This document shows, piece by piece, positions 9,448 to 18,329 of a stretch of DNA of 64,000 nucleotides. The number at the start of each line of letters is the position of its first letter. Within the stretch, counting starts at the first letter, position 1. The DNA lies in the NCBI RefSeq assembly GCF_009184425.1, contig NZ_WELG01000002.1:1447375-1511374 (forward strand), read 5' to 3'. The notes beneath the pieces are model-generated. The model saw only the letters and a program-made list of their open reading frames with translations, was not told where the DNA came from and ran no database searches. The DNA comes from Flagellimonas olearia. GTDB taxonomy: Bacteria; Bacteroidota; Bacteroidia; Flavobacteriales; Flavobacteriaceae. Both the position numbers and the translations under genes were made by a program.

Positions 9448-10272
9448 TTACACGGCCACCACTCCTTTAATATGTGGATGCGGGTCGTAGTGGAGCAATT
9501 CAAAATCGTCAAAGGTGAAATCAAAAATATCCTTTACCTCTGGGTTCAATCGCATGGTGGGCAAAGGTCGTGGGTCGCGACTCAGTTGGAGTTCTACCTG
9601 TTCCCTGTGGTTGTCGTAGATATGCGCATCACCAAAGGTGTGGATGAATTCCCCGGGCTGGTAGCCACAAACTTGGGCCATCATCATGGTGAACAATGCA
9701 TAGGAAGCTATATTGAAGGGGACACCCAAAAAGATGTCTGCACTACGTTGATACAGCTGGCAGGAAAGTTTGCCATCGGCCACATAAAACTGGAAAAAGG
9801 CGTGACAGGGAGGGAGTGCTGCCTTACCATTGGCCACATTTTCGGAAAAGGATGCCGAAGTGTCCGGGAGTACGCTGGGATTCCAAGCTGAGACCAACAT
9901 CCTGCGGCTATTGGGATTGTTCTTCAGGGTTTCGATGACTTCTTTGATCTGGTCGATTTCCTCACTGTTCCAATTGCGCCATTGGTGTCCGTACACCGGG
10001 CCTAAATCCCCATTTTCATCGGCCCATTCGTTCCAAATCCGTACCCCGTTCTCCTGTAGATATTGAATGTTGGTATCACCTTTCAAAAACCAAAGCAGTT
10101 CGTGAACAATGGATTTTAGGTGCAGCTTTTTGGTGGTCACCATGGGAAATCCTTCGGAGAGGTCAAAACGCATTTGATAGCCAAAAACGCTCAAGGTTCC
10201 TGTTCCCGTGCGATCGCCCTTGGCATTGCCGTGTTCCAAAACGTGTTTAAGAAGGTCGTGGTATTGTTTCAT
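9448..10272 (-). CDS. thyA: Thymidylate synthase
   Basis: A 274-residue ThyA that converts dUMP plus methylene-THF to dTMP and dihydrofolate. Visible motifs are [18 protein letters not shown] near the N-terminus, the catalytic [11 protein letters not shown] (Cys156), the phosphate-binding [18 protein letters not shown], and the C-terminal HIKGVVAV ending in Val. It is about ten residues longer than the E. coli enzyme because of an insertion before the catalytic Cys ([14 protein letters not shown]). No folA is adjacent on the left. A REP-like element lies just upstream at 10293-10352. Confidence 0.96.
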   Translation of the reverse strand: MKQYHDLLKHVLEHGNAKGDRTGTGTLSVFGYQMRFDLSEGFPMVTTKKLHLKSIVHELLWFLKGDTNIQYLQENGVRIWNEWADENGDLGPVYGHQWRNWNSEEIDQIKEVIETLKNNPNSRRMLVSAWNPSVLPDTSASFSENVANGKAALPPCHAFFQFYVADGKLSCQLYQRSADIFLGVPFNIASYALFTMMMAQVCGYQPGEFIHTFGDAHIYDNHREQVELQLSRDPRPLPTMRLNPEVKDIFDFTFDDFELLHYDPHPHIKGVVAV

Positions 10273-10292
10273 TCTGTTGGTGCAAATTAGAG

Positions 10293-10352
10293 GTCATTTC
10301 GAACGAATGCAATAAGGAGAAATCCAAGACATCTCGACTGCGCTCGATGTGA
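10293..10352. repeat. REP-like palindromic element
   Basis: A stretch starting GTCATTTCGAACGA and ending CTCGATGTGAC, with complementary ends (GTCA/TGAC), an internal GGAGAAATCC and the hairpin TCTCGACTGCGCTCGA. The 14-mer CTCGACTGCGCTCG recurs in inverse orientation at about 51296-51310, and the TCATTTCGAA block recurs at about 21547-21556. This is the type of short interspersed palindrome common in Flavobacteriaceae genomes. Confidence 0.65.
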
Positions 10353-10444
10353 CAAAAAATCAATCTGTCTAAATTACATCAAGAAAAAAGTATTCAAAAT
10401 AGAAACTGGATGTACTTATAAAGATTTTATCAACGGACTTTTAT

Positions 10445-11905
10445 CTATCCCAAAATCATTCCGGCAATGGTGGCCGAGAGAAGTGAGGCCAAGGAACCGC
10501 CCAAAACGGCCTTCATGCCAAATTCGGAGAGCGTTTTGCGTTGTCCGGGGGCCAAGGAGCCAATGCCACCTATCTGAATGCCAATGGAGGCAAAGTTGGC
10601 AAAGCCACAGAGCATATATGTGGCCATGATCACAGATTTGTTATAAGCAAAGTGCAGGTCGCTGGTCATGTTCTTGAGTTCCGCCAATTGGATATAACCC
10701 ACAAATTCGCTGGCGGCGAGTTTGATGCCAAGCAGTTGACCCATAAGCATAACATCTTCGTTGGCCACGCCAATAAGCCACATGAGGGGGGCAAATACAG
10801 TGCCTAAGATAGCTTCCAATGAAAAACTGTTGTAGGGAGAGTTGGCTGCAATCCAATTGTTGAGAGTGCTCCAATCGCCGACCCAGCCCAAAATACCATT
10901 GATCATGGCAATAAAGGCCACAAAGACCAAGAGCATGGCCCCTACGTTCAGAGCCAGTTTTAATCCTTCCGTGGTTCCGTTGGCAATGGCGTCCAAGATG
11001 TTGGCGCCTATTTTTTCCGAAGAGACTTGGACATCAGTATTCACGGTTTCGGTCTGAGGGTATAATATTTTTGAAATGACAATTGCTCCCGGAGCTGCCA
11101 TTACGGAAGCGGCCAACAGGTGTTTGGCAAAAACCAAGCGTAGCGCAGGGTCGTCCCCACCCAAAAAACCGATATAGGCTGCAAGAACAGCGCCGGCTAC
11201 GGTAGCCATCCCGCCAATCATCACCAAAAGGATTTCGGACTTGTTCATTTTTTCCAGATAGGCCTTGATGAGCAAAGGGGCTTCGGTCTGTCCCAAAAAG
11301 ATATTTCCGGCCACGGATAGGCTTTCCGCTCCTGATATGCCCAATGATTTGGACAATAACCAAGCCATGGCCTTGACCACTTTTTGAATGACTCCCAAGT
11401 AGAACAATACCGAGGTCAATGCAGAGAAAAATACAATGGTGGGCAATACCTGAAAGGCAAAAATATAGCCAAATGTGTCCATGTCCACGACCAAGCCCTC
11501 AAAAAGGAATTGGCTTCCTGCACGGGTAAAATCTAGAATACTGACAAAAACTTCCCCAACTTTTTCAAAGGCGTATTGTACAAAAGATACCTTGAGCACT
11601 CCAACGGCAATCAGCAATTGCAACGCAAGGCCAATGCCTACCGTTTTCCAGTTGATGGCCTTTCGGTTGGAGCTGAACAAAAATGAGATGAAAATCAATA
11701 CGGCCATTCCCAAAGCCCCGCGCCATAACGTATGGAAGGAAAAACCTTGGTTTGGGATAATTTCCGTTACGTTCTGGGATGGAATATCATTGATGAGGGT
11801 GGTGCCAAGGGCAATATTGAGGGAGTCGGTAGGTGGGGTATTTTGTCCTAAGGCAATAGTGCACAGGAGCAATAGTGTCAGGAAACTTAAGGTCTTTTTC
11901 CCCAT
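10445..11905 (-). CDS. NupC-type concentrative nucleoside transporter (CNT)
   Basis: A 486-residue membrane protein. A hydrophobic signal-like segment (about 1-20) and ~40-residue spacer precede the CNT core of 400+ residues. The core contains the family signature NIFLGQTEAPLLIKAYLEKM and later GVANEDVMLMGQLLGIKLAASEFVGY. CNT proteins import nucleosides with H+ or Na+. The short gap (9 bp) to the upstream bifunctional-nuclease gene suggests co-transcription; proximity to thyA fits nucleotide salvage but may be coincidental. Confidence 0.88.
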   Translation of the reverse strand: MGKKTLSFLTLLLLCTIALGQNTPPTDSLNIALGTTLINDIPSQNVTEIIPNQGFSFHTLWRGALGMAVLIFISFLFSSNRKAINWKTVGIGLALQLLIAVGVLKVSFVQYAFEKVGEVFVSILDFTRAGSQFLFEGLVVDMDTFGYIFAFQVLPTIVFFSALTSVLFYLGVIQKVVKAMAWLLSKSLGISGAESLSVAGNIFLGQTEAPLLIKAYLEKMNKSEILLVMIGGMATVAGAVLAAYIGFLGGDDPALRLVFAKHLLAASVMAAPGAIVISKILYPQTETVNTDVQVSSEKIGANILDAIANGTTEGLKLALNVGAMLLVFVAFIAMINGILGWVGDWSTLNNWIAANSPYNSFSLEAILGTVFAPLMWLIGVANEDVMLMGQLLGIKLAASEFVGYIQLAELKNMTSDLHFAYNKSVIMATYMLCGFANFASIGIQIGGIGSLAPGQRKTLSEFGMKAVLGGSLASLLSATIAGMILG

Positions 11906-11914
11906 GTAGTTGGT

Positions 11915-12547
11915 TTATTTACGCTTGGAAATTTCGTCCCGCAACTTGGCGGCCTTTTCATAATCTTCGTTGGCCACTGCCTTGTCCAATTCTTTATGGA
12001 GCTCGTCCAAGGACATTTCCCGATACCCATGGGTGTCTGCCCCTGATTCTATTTCTACGGTTTCGCCTTCTTGAAGGATTTCATCCACTACAATGCTATC
12101 GTCCTCCTCGTTCTCTTCATTTTCCTTGGGGGAAAATTTAAGAAAAATTCCTGCTTTGTCCAGGATGGTCTTGTAGGTGAAGATGGGGGCATCAAACCGG
12201 AGTGCCAAAGCAATGGCATCGCTGGTCCGGGCATCAATGATTTCCTCCACCTTATCTTGCTCACAGATGATACTGGAATAAAAAACACCATCAACCAATT
12301 TGTGGATGATTACCTGCTTTACCACAATCTGAAACCTATCCGCGAAATTCTTGAAAAGGTCATGGGTCAAGGGTCTTGGTGGTTTGATTTCTTTTTCCAG
12401 CGCAATGGCAATGGACTGGGCTTCAAAGGCACCAATGACAATGGGAAGTTTTCGGTCTCCCTCCACTTCATTTAAAATAAGGGCATACGCACCGTTTTGT
12501 GTTTGACTATATGATATTCCCTTTATTTTTAATCGAACTAAGCTCAT
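11915..12547 (-). CDS. Bifunctional nuclease (BFN/DUF151) protein with C-terminal UVR motif
   Basis: A 210-residue protein. Residues 1-140 are a DUF151/BFN domain (GAYALILNEVEGDRKLPIVIGAFEAQSIAIAL, then DARTSDAIALALRFDAPIFT). An acidic linker (about 140-165) leads to a UvrB/UvrC-like UVR helix pair (LDELHKELDKAVANEDYEKAAKLRDEI). This architecture is common in Bacteroidota. BFN proteins were described as having nuclease activity in plants, but the bacterial role is poorly defined. It starts the transcription unit that continues into the CNT transporter. Confidence 0.82.
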   Translation of the reverse strand: MSLVRLKIKGISYSQTQNGAYALILNEVEGDRKLPIVIGAFEAQSIAIALEKEIKPPRPLTHDLFKNFADRFQIVVKQVIIHKLVDGVFYSSIICEQDKVEEIIDARTSDAIALALRFDAPIFTYKTILDKAGIFLKFSPKENEENEEDDSIVVDEILQEGETVEIESGADTHGYREMSLDELHKELDKAVANEDYEKAAKLRDEISKRK

Positions 12548-12638
12548 AATCTCCTCCTAAAAACCCAAAAGGGCCGTTCAAATAAGTGGCGTTGCCAGTT
12601 ATCTGAACAGCCCCTTGTTAAGGGCAAATTAACAAAAT

Positions 12639-13607
12639 TTAAGCGTTTTGGGCTTTAAATTCCTTTAATTTTTCGATGAGCTTGGGCACCACCTCAAAGG
12701 CGTCGCCAACTATACCATAATCAGCGGCTTTGAAGAACGGGGCCTCAGGGTCGTTGTTGATGACCACCTTGGTTTTGGAGGAGCTTACTCCCGCCAAATG
12801 TTGAATGGCGCCTGAAATTCCTATGGCGATGTATAGATTGCTGGCCACCGGTTTTCCGGTCTGGCCTACGTGTTCGCCATGAGGACGCCAGCCCAAATCC
12901 GATACGGGTTTGGAACAGGCAGTGGCTGCTCCCAATACATCGGCCAATTCTTCTATCATGCCCCAATTTTCTGGGCCTTTAAGTCCACGACCTCCTGATA
13001 CCACAATATCGGCATCGGCAATGGAAACTTTCCCGGCGACCTTGTCCACTTCAATGGATTTGGTGGTGAAATCTGCATCGCCCAAGGAGGGGTTAAAATC
13101 TTCAACAGCAGCTGAAACGTTGTTTTCCATTACGCCATAGGCATTGTTGGACACTCCTATGATTTTTATGTCCGAACTAATTTCGGTATGCGCAAACCCC
13201 TTGTTGCTGAATGCAGTGCGCTTCACCACAAATGGGGAAGTGCTATCCGGAGCGGCTACGACATTGGGAACGTAACCCGCGCTGAGTTTTGCGGTTAGGA
13301 TGGGTGCCAAAAACTTGGTGTCGGCACTGGAACTTAAGATAATGACTTTGGCGCCTTCGGCTTCGGCAGCCTGGGTCAGGGCATCCGCGTAGGCCTTCGC
13401 ATTGAAAGTGCCCAATTGGTCATTGGATATTTTTAAAACCTTGGAAACACCATAATTGCCCAATGAAGCCTCATCGTTGGCATTAAAGGCAACCGCAGTG
13501 ACACTTGTTCCCAGGTCTTGTGCTACTTTGTAGGCATAGGAAGCCACTTCAAAGGCACTCTTTTTGAATTTTCCTTTTTCGGATTCGGTATATACTAATA
13601 CTGACAT
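12639..13607 (-). CDS. etfA: Electron transfer flavoprotein alpha subunit
   Basis: A 322-residue ETF-alpha that carries FAD and passes electrons from acyl-CoA and other dehydrogenases to the quinone pool via ETF-QO. The C-terminal FAD domain shows VVSGGRGLKGPENWGMIEELADVLG, GWRPHGEHVGQTGK and YIAIGISGAIQHLAG, the classic ETF-alpha signature block, then INNDPEAPFFKAADYGIVGD. It lies downstream of etfB on the same strand, separated by 96 bp that contain two palindromic repeats, so the two subunits are probably co-transcribed. Confidence 0.96.
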   Translation of the reverse strand: MSVLVYTESEKGKFKKSAFEVASYAYKVAQDLGTSVTAVAFNANDEASLGNYGVSKVLKISNDQLGTFNAKAYADALTQAAEAEGAKVIILSSSADTKFLAPILTAKLSAGYVPNVVAAPDSTSPFVVKRTAFSNKGFAHTEISSDIKIIGVSNNAYGVMENNVSAAVEDFNPSLGDADFTTKSIEVDKVAGKVSIADADIVVSGGRGLKGPENWGMIEELADVLGAATACSKPVSDLGWRPHGEHVGQTGKPVASNLYIAIGISGAIQHLAGVSSSKTKVVINNDPEAPFFKAADYGIVGDAFEVVPKLIEKLKEFKAQNA

Positions 13608-13628
13608 AAAAGTTTTATTAAAAATTTT

Positions 13629-13648
13629 TCCTGAACTTGTTTCAGGAA
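13629..13648. repeat. REP-like palindrome, copy A (between etfB and etfA)
   Basis: TCCTGAA-CTTGT-TTCAGGA forms a 7-bp inverted repeat. With copy B about 26 bp away in opposite orientation, it forms an inverted pair of the same repeat family (core CTGAACTTGTTTCAG). Confidence 0.65.
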
Positions 13649-13669
13649 CCTTATGACTTTTTTAAATGG

Positions 13670-13690
13670 ATTCCGAAACGAGTTCGGAAT
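13670..13690. repeat. REP-like palindrome, copy B (between etfB and etfA)
   Basis: ATTCCGAA-ACGAG-TTCGGAAT forms a perfect 8-bp inverted repeat. Read on the other strand it is CCGAACTCGTTTCGG, closely related to copy A. The pair occupies most of the etfB-etfA spacer. Confidence 0.65.
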
Positions 13691-13703
13691 GATTTAGCTG
13701 TGC

Positions 13704-14450
13704 CTAAATCACTTTAGCTTCGTTGTGCAATAGGTTCACTAACTCACCAACATTGTCTGCGTCTACCAATTTTACTGGTCCTTTAGGTGCTGGTTTCTCA
13801 AATTTTTGGTCTTGTGTGGGTTGCGAAGCTTCCACGGGTTCCACGACATTCAGCGCCTTTTGGCGGGCCATCATGATTCCCCGCATATTGGGAATGCGAA
13901 GGTCACTTTCCTGTACCAATCCTTTTTGGCCTCCAATGACCAAGGGTAGGGAAGTGCTTAATTTTTCTTTTCCACCATCAATTTCCCGAAGGGCCGTAGC
14001 TGTATTGCCATCGACCTCCAAGCCAATACAGGTGTTCACAAAGTTCATGTCCAAAAGGGTGGCCAGGATTCCCGGGACCATTCCCCCGTTGTAATCAATG
14101 GATTCCCTACCGGCAATCACAAGATCGTATTCTCCATTTTTAACGACTTCCGCCAATTGTTTGGCCACAAAAAAGCCATCAGTGGGTTCAGCGTTTACCC
14201 GTATGGCCTCATCGGCCCCAATGGCCAATGCTTTTCGGATGGTGGGTTCGGTCTGTGCACCGCCTACTGTGGCCACGTGTACGGTGGCTCCTTGCTTTTC
14301 CTTGAACCACATGGCGCGTGTCAATCCAAATTCATCATTGGGATTAATCACAAATTGCACCCCGTTTGTATCAAACTTGGTATCACCGTCAGTAAAATTT
14401 ATTTTAGAGGTGGTATCTGGTACATTGCTAATGCAAACTAGAATCTTCAT
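13704..14450 (-). CDS. etfB: Electron transfer flavoprotein beta subunit
   Basis: A 248-residue ETF-beta, the AMP-binding partner of EtfA. The start MKILVCISNVPDTTSKI is the family N-terminus; the frame is open to 14603 but those residues have no family support. YDLVIAGRESIDYNGGMVPGILA is the ETF-beta signature region, and LPLVIGGQKGLVQESDLRIPN follows. A candidate -7 box on the minus strand (TATCTTTG, at 14474-14481) and a 28-bp palindrome (14496-14523) lie directly upstream, suggesting regulated transcription. Confidence 0.95.
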   Translation of the reverse strand: MKILVCISNVPDTTSKINFTDGDTKFDTNGVQFVINPNDEFGLTRAMWFKEKQGATVHVATVGGAQTEPTIRKALAIGADEAIRVNAEPTDGFFVAKQLAEVVKNGEYDLVIAGRESIDYNGGMVPGILATLLDMNFVNTCIGLEVDGNTATALREIDGGKEKLSTSLPLVIGGQKGLVQESDLRIPNMRGIMMARQKALNVVEPVEASQPTQDQKFEKPAPKGPVKLVDADNVGELVNLLHNEAKVI

Positions 14451-14473
14451 AGGTACTTTAAGGTTTATGGTTT

Positions 14474-14481
14474 CAAAGATA
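14474..14481 (-). promoter_or_regulatory. Candidate -7 box for etfB
   Basis: Read on the minus strand this is TATCTTTG, matching the Bacteroidota sigma-A -7 consensus TAnnTTTG, 24 bp before the etfB ATG. The adjacent palindrome would lie in its -15 to -43 zone, where a bound protein would block polymerase. Confidence 0.55.
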
Positions 14482-14495
14482 GCCATTAAATTCTG

Positions 14496-14523
14496 AAATT
14501 TATTATGCATGCATAATAAATTT
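14496..14523. promoter_or_regulatory. Perfect 28-bp palindrome, candidate operator between etfB and pdhB
   Basis: The left half AAATTTATTATGCA is followed immediately by its exact reverse complement. It lies in the divergent promoter region, just upstream of the etfB -7 box and about 48 bp upstream of the pdhB -7 box. No T-tract follows and there is no loop, so it is a protein-binding-type site rather than a terminator. The TATGCATGCATA core is the type of symmetric site bound by TetR-family dimers. The regulator is not identifiable here. Confidence 0.7.
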
Positions 14524-14570
14524 TGCTCTTTTTTTGATTTATCCCCAAGCATTGTTCTTTTAGTTTTTGC

Positions 14571-14578
14571 TATTTTTG
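14571..14578 (+). promoter_or_regulatory. Candidate -7 box for pdhB
   Basis: TATTTTTG matches TAnnTTTG and lies 44 bp before the pdhB ATG, leaving a leader of about 35-40 nt. Confidence 0.55.
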
Positions 14579-14622
14579 CTTGCGTTTTTAAGCACACTAA
14601 CAAAACTTTTTAGCATCAGTTA

Positions 14623-15600
14623 ATGAAAACACTACAGTTTAGGGAAGCAATTGCGGAAGCCATGTCCGAGGAAATGCGAAGGGACGACACCATTTATTTG
14701 ATGGGGGAGGAAGTAGCTGAATACAATGGGGCCTACAAGGCTTCCAAAGGAATGTTGGATGAATTTGGACCGGAACGCGTATTGGACACTCCCATTTCTG
14801 AGTTGGGGTTTGCCGGTATCGGTGTAGGTTCTGCCATGAATGGCAACCGTCCCATTATAGAGTTCATGACCTTCAATTTCTCCTTGGTGGGAATTGATCA
14901 GATTATAAACAATGCCGCTAAAATTCGACAGATGTCCGGTGGGCAGTTCAACTGTCCTATCGTTTTTAGGGGTCCTACCGCTTCTGCAGGCCAATTGGCG
15001 GCCACGCACTCCCAGGCTTTTGAGAGTTGGTTTGCCAACTGTCCGGGATTGAAGGTGGTTGTGCCTTCAAATCCAGCTGATGCCAAAGGATTGTTGAAAG
15101 CGGCCATCCGTGATGATGACCCTGTAATTTTTATGGAGTCGGAACAGATGTACGGTGACAAAGGTGAAGTGCCCGAAGGTGAATATACCATTCCGCTGGG
15201 TGTTGCGGATATCAAAAGGGAAGGTACCGATGTGACCATAGTTTCTTTTGGTAAAATCATCAAGGAAGCTTACAAAGCAGCTGAAGAATTGGAAAAAGAA
15301 GGGATTAGTTGCGAAATCATCGATTTGCGCACCGTGCGTCCCATGGACTACGAAGCCATCCTTAATTCCGTGAAGAAAACCAATAGAATGGTCATCTTGG
15401 AAGAAGCCTGGCCTTTTGGAAATGTGGCCACTGAAATCATTTACCATGTACAGGACAAGGCGTTCGATTATTTGGATGCCCCTATTGTGAAAATAAACAC
15501 AGCCGACACTCCGGCACCCTACTCACCTGTGCTTTTGGCCGAGTGGTTGCCCAATCACGAGGATGTCATTAAGGCTGTTAAGAAAGTGTTATATAAATAG
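14623..15600 (+). CDS. pdhB: Pyruvate dehydrogenase E1 component, beta subunit
   Basis: A 325-residue alpha-ketoacid dehydrogenase E1-beta. It begins MKTLQFREAIAEAMSEEM, with GEEVAEYNGAYKASKGMLDEFG (thiamine-diphosphate-contacting Glu region), RVLDTPISELGFAGIGVG, and the C-terminal transketolase domain with EIIDLRTVRPMDYEAI and EEAWPFGNVATEI. With E1-alpha it decarboxylates pyruvate and acetylates E2 lipoyl groups. E1-alpha and E2 are not adjacent. The gene is monocistronic: a strong terminator follows at 15626. A branched-chain specificity cannot be fully excluded, but sequence character is PdhB-like. Confidence 0.9.
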   Translation: MKTLQFREAIAEAMSEEMRRDDTIYLMGEEVAEYNGAYKASKGMLDEFGPERVLDTPISELGFAGIGVGSAMNGNRPIIEFMTFNFSLVGIDQIINNAAKIRQMSGGQFNCPIVFRGPTASAGQLAATHSQAFESWFANCPGLKVVVPSNPADAKGLLKAAIRDDDPVIFMESEQMYGDKGEVPEGEYTIPLGVADIKREGTDVTIVSFGKIIKEAYKAAEELEKEGISCEIIDLRTVRPMDYEAILNSVKKTNRMVILEEAWPFGNVATEIIYHVQDKAFDYLDAPIVKINTADTPAPYSPVLLAEWLPNHEDVIKAVKKVLYK

Positions 15601-15625
15601 CTTGCGTATATTTGTAAGGTATATT

Positions 15626-15657
15626 AGCCCCGTCAACCATGTTGATGGGGCTTTTTT
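15626..15657 (+). terminator. Rho-independent terminator after pdhB
   Basis: AGCCCCGTCAAC-CAT-GTTGATGGGGCT followed by TTTTTT: a GC-rich stem with one mismatch/wobble and a U-tract, 25 bp after the stop codon. Confidence 0.85.
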
Positions 15658-15758
15658 AACGGAACAGTTTTTGATAAGAAGTTACTTTTAAACCAAAATT
15701 TGACCTAAAGTGCAGCTGGAAAGCCCAACGGTTTTTCCAATGTCCCATATATCAAAAC

Positions 15759-18254
15759 ATGAAGAGATTCCTAGCCGTTTTCTTTTTCCTTTCCTCTTTG
15801 ACCATTTTCTCGCAGACCAAGGTGGGCGGTATTGTATTGGATGAATCCGGCGAACCCATTGCCTTTGCCAATATCATCTTTAAAAACTCATCCGAAGGGA
15901 CCATTACCAATGACAATGGTAGATTCTACTTGGAATCGGACGATACCTATGAAACCATCACGGTTACTTTTATTGGGTATGAGAGTAAGGATATTGATTT
16001 GCCCCAAAAGGTGAACTACGGATTGGAGATCGTGTTGAACGAATCCATGGAGCAGCTAAAAGAGGTTATTGTATATACCGGAAAGCAGTCCAAAAAAGAT
16101 AACCCGGCGATTGATATCCTCAGAAAAATATGGGCCAAGAAACGTGAAAATGGGGTTCGTAAGTTCAAACAATACAAGTACGATAAATACGAAAAAGTTG
16201 AGTTCGATCTCAATACCATAGACAGTGCATTGATCCAAAGTAAACTGTTCAGGGGGTTGGAGTTTATGTTCGAGGATTTGGATACCTCGAGGATTACGGG
16301 GAAGACCTATTTGCCCTTCTTTTTGAACGAAACCTTTTCCAAGGTGTATGGCGACAATATTTTAGATCGTGAAAAGGAGGATGTCTTGGGGAACAAAAGC
16401 TCTGGATTTGAAGGCAATCAGGCCATCACCGCATTTGTGGAAGACCTGTACTCTGATTACGACATCTACGATAATTACCTGCGGTTTTTCGATAAAAGCT
16501 TTACCAGTCCATTGTCCAAAACAGGGGTGGACACTTATAATTATGTACTATCGGACAGTACCTATATCGACAACAAATGGTGTTATAACATCATCTATTA
16601 CCCCAGACGAAAGAACGAACTCACTTTTAAAGGTGACTTTTGGGTGAACGATACCACCTTCGCGATCAAGAAAATTAACATGCAGGTCACCAAGAGTGCC
16701 AACATCAACTGGGTAAAGGAAATTTATATTGAACAGGATTTTGATGTGGTCAACGATTCGGTCTTTTTGCTGAAACGGGACTATATGCTCAGCGACTTTG
16801 CCTTCTCCAAGAAAGAAAAATCGAGAGGAGTGTACGGAAAGCGTACCACCGTCTTTGATCATTATGAGTTTGATTTAAGTCGACCCGAGTCGTTTTACAA
16901 AGCGGAATCCGACCCCTATGACCCAAGGGTCTTTTCGCAGGATACCACTTTTTGGAAAAATGCCCGGCTTGAGAATCTCACGGATGACGAATCGGGAATC
17001 TTTCAACTTTTGGACACTCTGAAGACCGTTCCCAAGTTCCGGACCTATTATGATATTGTGAGCATCTTGGGCTCTGGGTATATAGAAATTGATAAGTGGA
17101 ACATAGATATTGGCGATGTTTACAGCACCTTTGGTTATAATGATGCCGAAGGAATGCGCCTTAGGGCAGGGGCCCGTACCTATTTTGGCCAAAATGATAC
17201 CTGGCGATTGGAGGGCTATATGGCCTACGGGTTTGGGGATCATAAGTTTAAACATGGACTTTCGGGTAAGTTCTTGCTGGACCGAAAGACCAGATTGATT
17301 CTTTCCGGTGGAAACCGAAGGGATATAGAACAGTTGGGACTTAGCCTCACCAGCACCAACGATGTGCTGGGAAGGAGTATTGCTTCATCCTCATTGGTCA
17401 CAGTGGGTTCCAATGATCGGCTCACCAATATTAACCTTTCCACATTGGGGCTGGAGATGGAACCCGTCAAGAATTTCCGGATTCGTTTGGGGAGTTCTTT
17501 GCGTACTCTGAGTTCGGCCTTGCCGGAAGCCTTTAACCTAGATTATGTGGATGCGGATTCACCAACAGGCATTTCATCCGAAGTAAAACAGTTTGATGTT
17601 AGTACGACCTTGATATATACACCGGGCAAAAGAACCATTGGGTATGGTGTGGAACCGGCCAATATCAACGATGATCATAGCGCCGTGGTGTTGAATTACA
17701 CCAAAGGGATCAGTGGCTTTTTGGAGAGTGATTTTGACTATGAGCGACTTCAGTTTTCTTATCGACAGCCTTGGCAGGTAGGTGGTTTTGGTAGGTTAAC
17801 CACCAGCGTGGAACTTGGGAAGACCTTTGGAGAAGTCCCTTTATCGCTTTTGAGCGTAATTCCAGGTAACCAAACCCTGTTCTCATTATACAATGTATTC
17901 CCCAATCTGGATTTCTACGAATTTGTGACCGATACCTATGCTACCGTGCATTTGGAGCATAATTTTAATGGGAGACTGTTCTCCAGAATTCCATTTTTAC
18001 GCAAGTTCAACCTGCGTGAAATTGTTGGGTTGAGAGGCGCTTGGGGCCAAATTTCGGATGAAAATATCGCACTGAGTGCCCCTGCCAATATCCCATTGAT
18101 GGCTCCCGAGGACCAGATTTATTGGGAATATTCGTTTGGGGTGGGCAACATCTTCAAGATTTTGCGCATCGATTTTAACTTTAGGGGAAATTATCTGGAT
18201 AATCCAGATGCACGTCCGTTTGGAATCACGGGAACCTTCGGATTTAATTTTTAA
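15759..18254 (+). CDS. Outer-membrane protein, carboxypeptidase-regulatory-like + DUF5686
   Basis: An 831-residue protein with a signal peptide (cleavage after about Ser18). Residues ~20-105 are a CarboxypepD_reg-like beta-sandwich (GGIVLDESGEPIAFANIIFKN, GTITNDNGRFYL). The remainder is the DUF5686 region, which ends in amphipathic strands and a terminal aromatic (GTFGFNF), consistent with an outer-membrane beta-barrel. Such proteins are near-universal in Bacteroidota but have no defined function; they resemble TonB-dependent receptors lacking a plug. It lies in its own unit between terminator-bounded pdhB and ppa. Confidence 0.82.
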   Translation: MKRFLAVFFFLSSLTIFSQTKVGGIVLDESGEPIAFANIIFKNSSEGTITNDNGRFYLESDDTYETITVTFIGYESKDIDLPQKVNYGLEIVLNESMEQLKEVIVYTGKQSKKDNPAIDILRKIWAKKRENGVRKFKQYKYDKYEKVEFDLNTIDSALIQSKLFRGLEFMFEDLDTSRITGKTYLPFFLNETFSKVYGDNILDREKEDVLGNKSSGFEGNQAITAFVEDLYSDYDIYDNYLRFFDKSFTSPLSKTGVDTYNYVLSDSTYIDNKWCYNIIYYPRRKNELTFKGDFWVNDTTFAIKKINMQVTKSANINWVKEIYIEQDFDVVNDSVFLLKRDYMLSDFAFSKKEKSRGVYGKRTTVFDHYEFDLSRPESFYKAESDPYDPRVFSQDTTFWKNARLENLTDDESGIFQLLDTLKTVPKFRTYYDIVSILGSGYIEIDKWNIDIGDVYSTFGYNDAEGMRLRAGARTYFGQNDTWRLEGYMAYGFGDHKFKHGLSGKFLLDRKTRLILSGGNRRDIEQLGLSLTSTNDVLGRSIASSSLVTVGSNDRLTNINLSTLGLEMEPVKNFRIRLGSSLRTLSSALPEAFNLDYVDADSPTGISSEVKQFDVSTTLIYTPGKRTIGYGVEPANINDDHSAVVLNYTKGISGFLESDFDYERLQFSYRQPWQVGGFGRLTTSVELGKTFGEVPLSLLSVIPGNQTLFSLYNVFPNLDFYEFVTDTYATVHLEHNFNGRLFSRIPFLRKFNLREIVGLRGAWGQISDENIALSAPANIPLMAPEDQIYWEYSFGVGNIFKILRIDFNFRGNYLDNPDARPFGITGTFGFNF

Positions 18255-18301
18255 TTAATACGAATAACGCAATTTCATTACCCCATTCCATCTATACGGG
18301 C

Positions 18302-18309
18302 TATTTTTG
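18302..18309 (+). promoter_or_regulatory. Candidate -7 box for ppa
   Basis: TATTTTTG, a perfect TAnnTTTG match, 20 bp before the ppa ATG. Confidence 0.5.
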
Positions 18310-18329
18310 TAGAAAATAAAACTTCAAGC

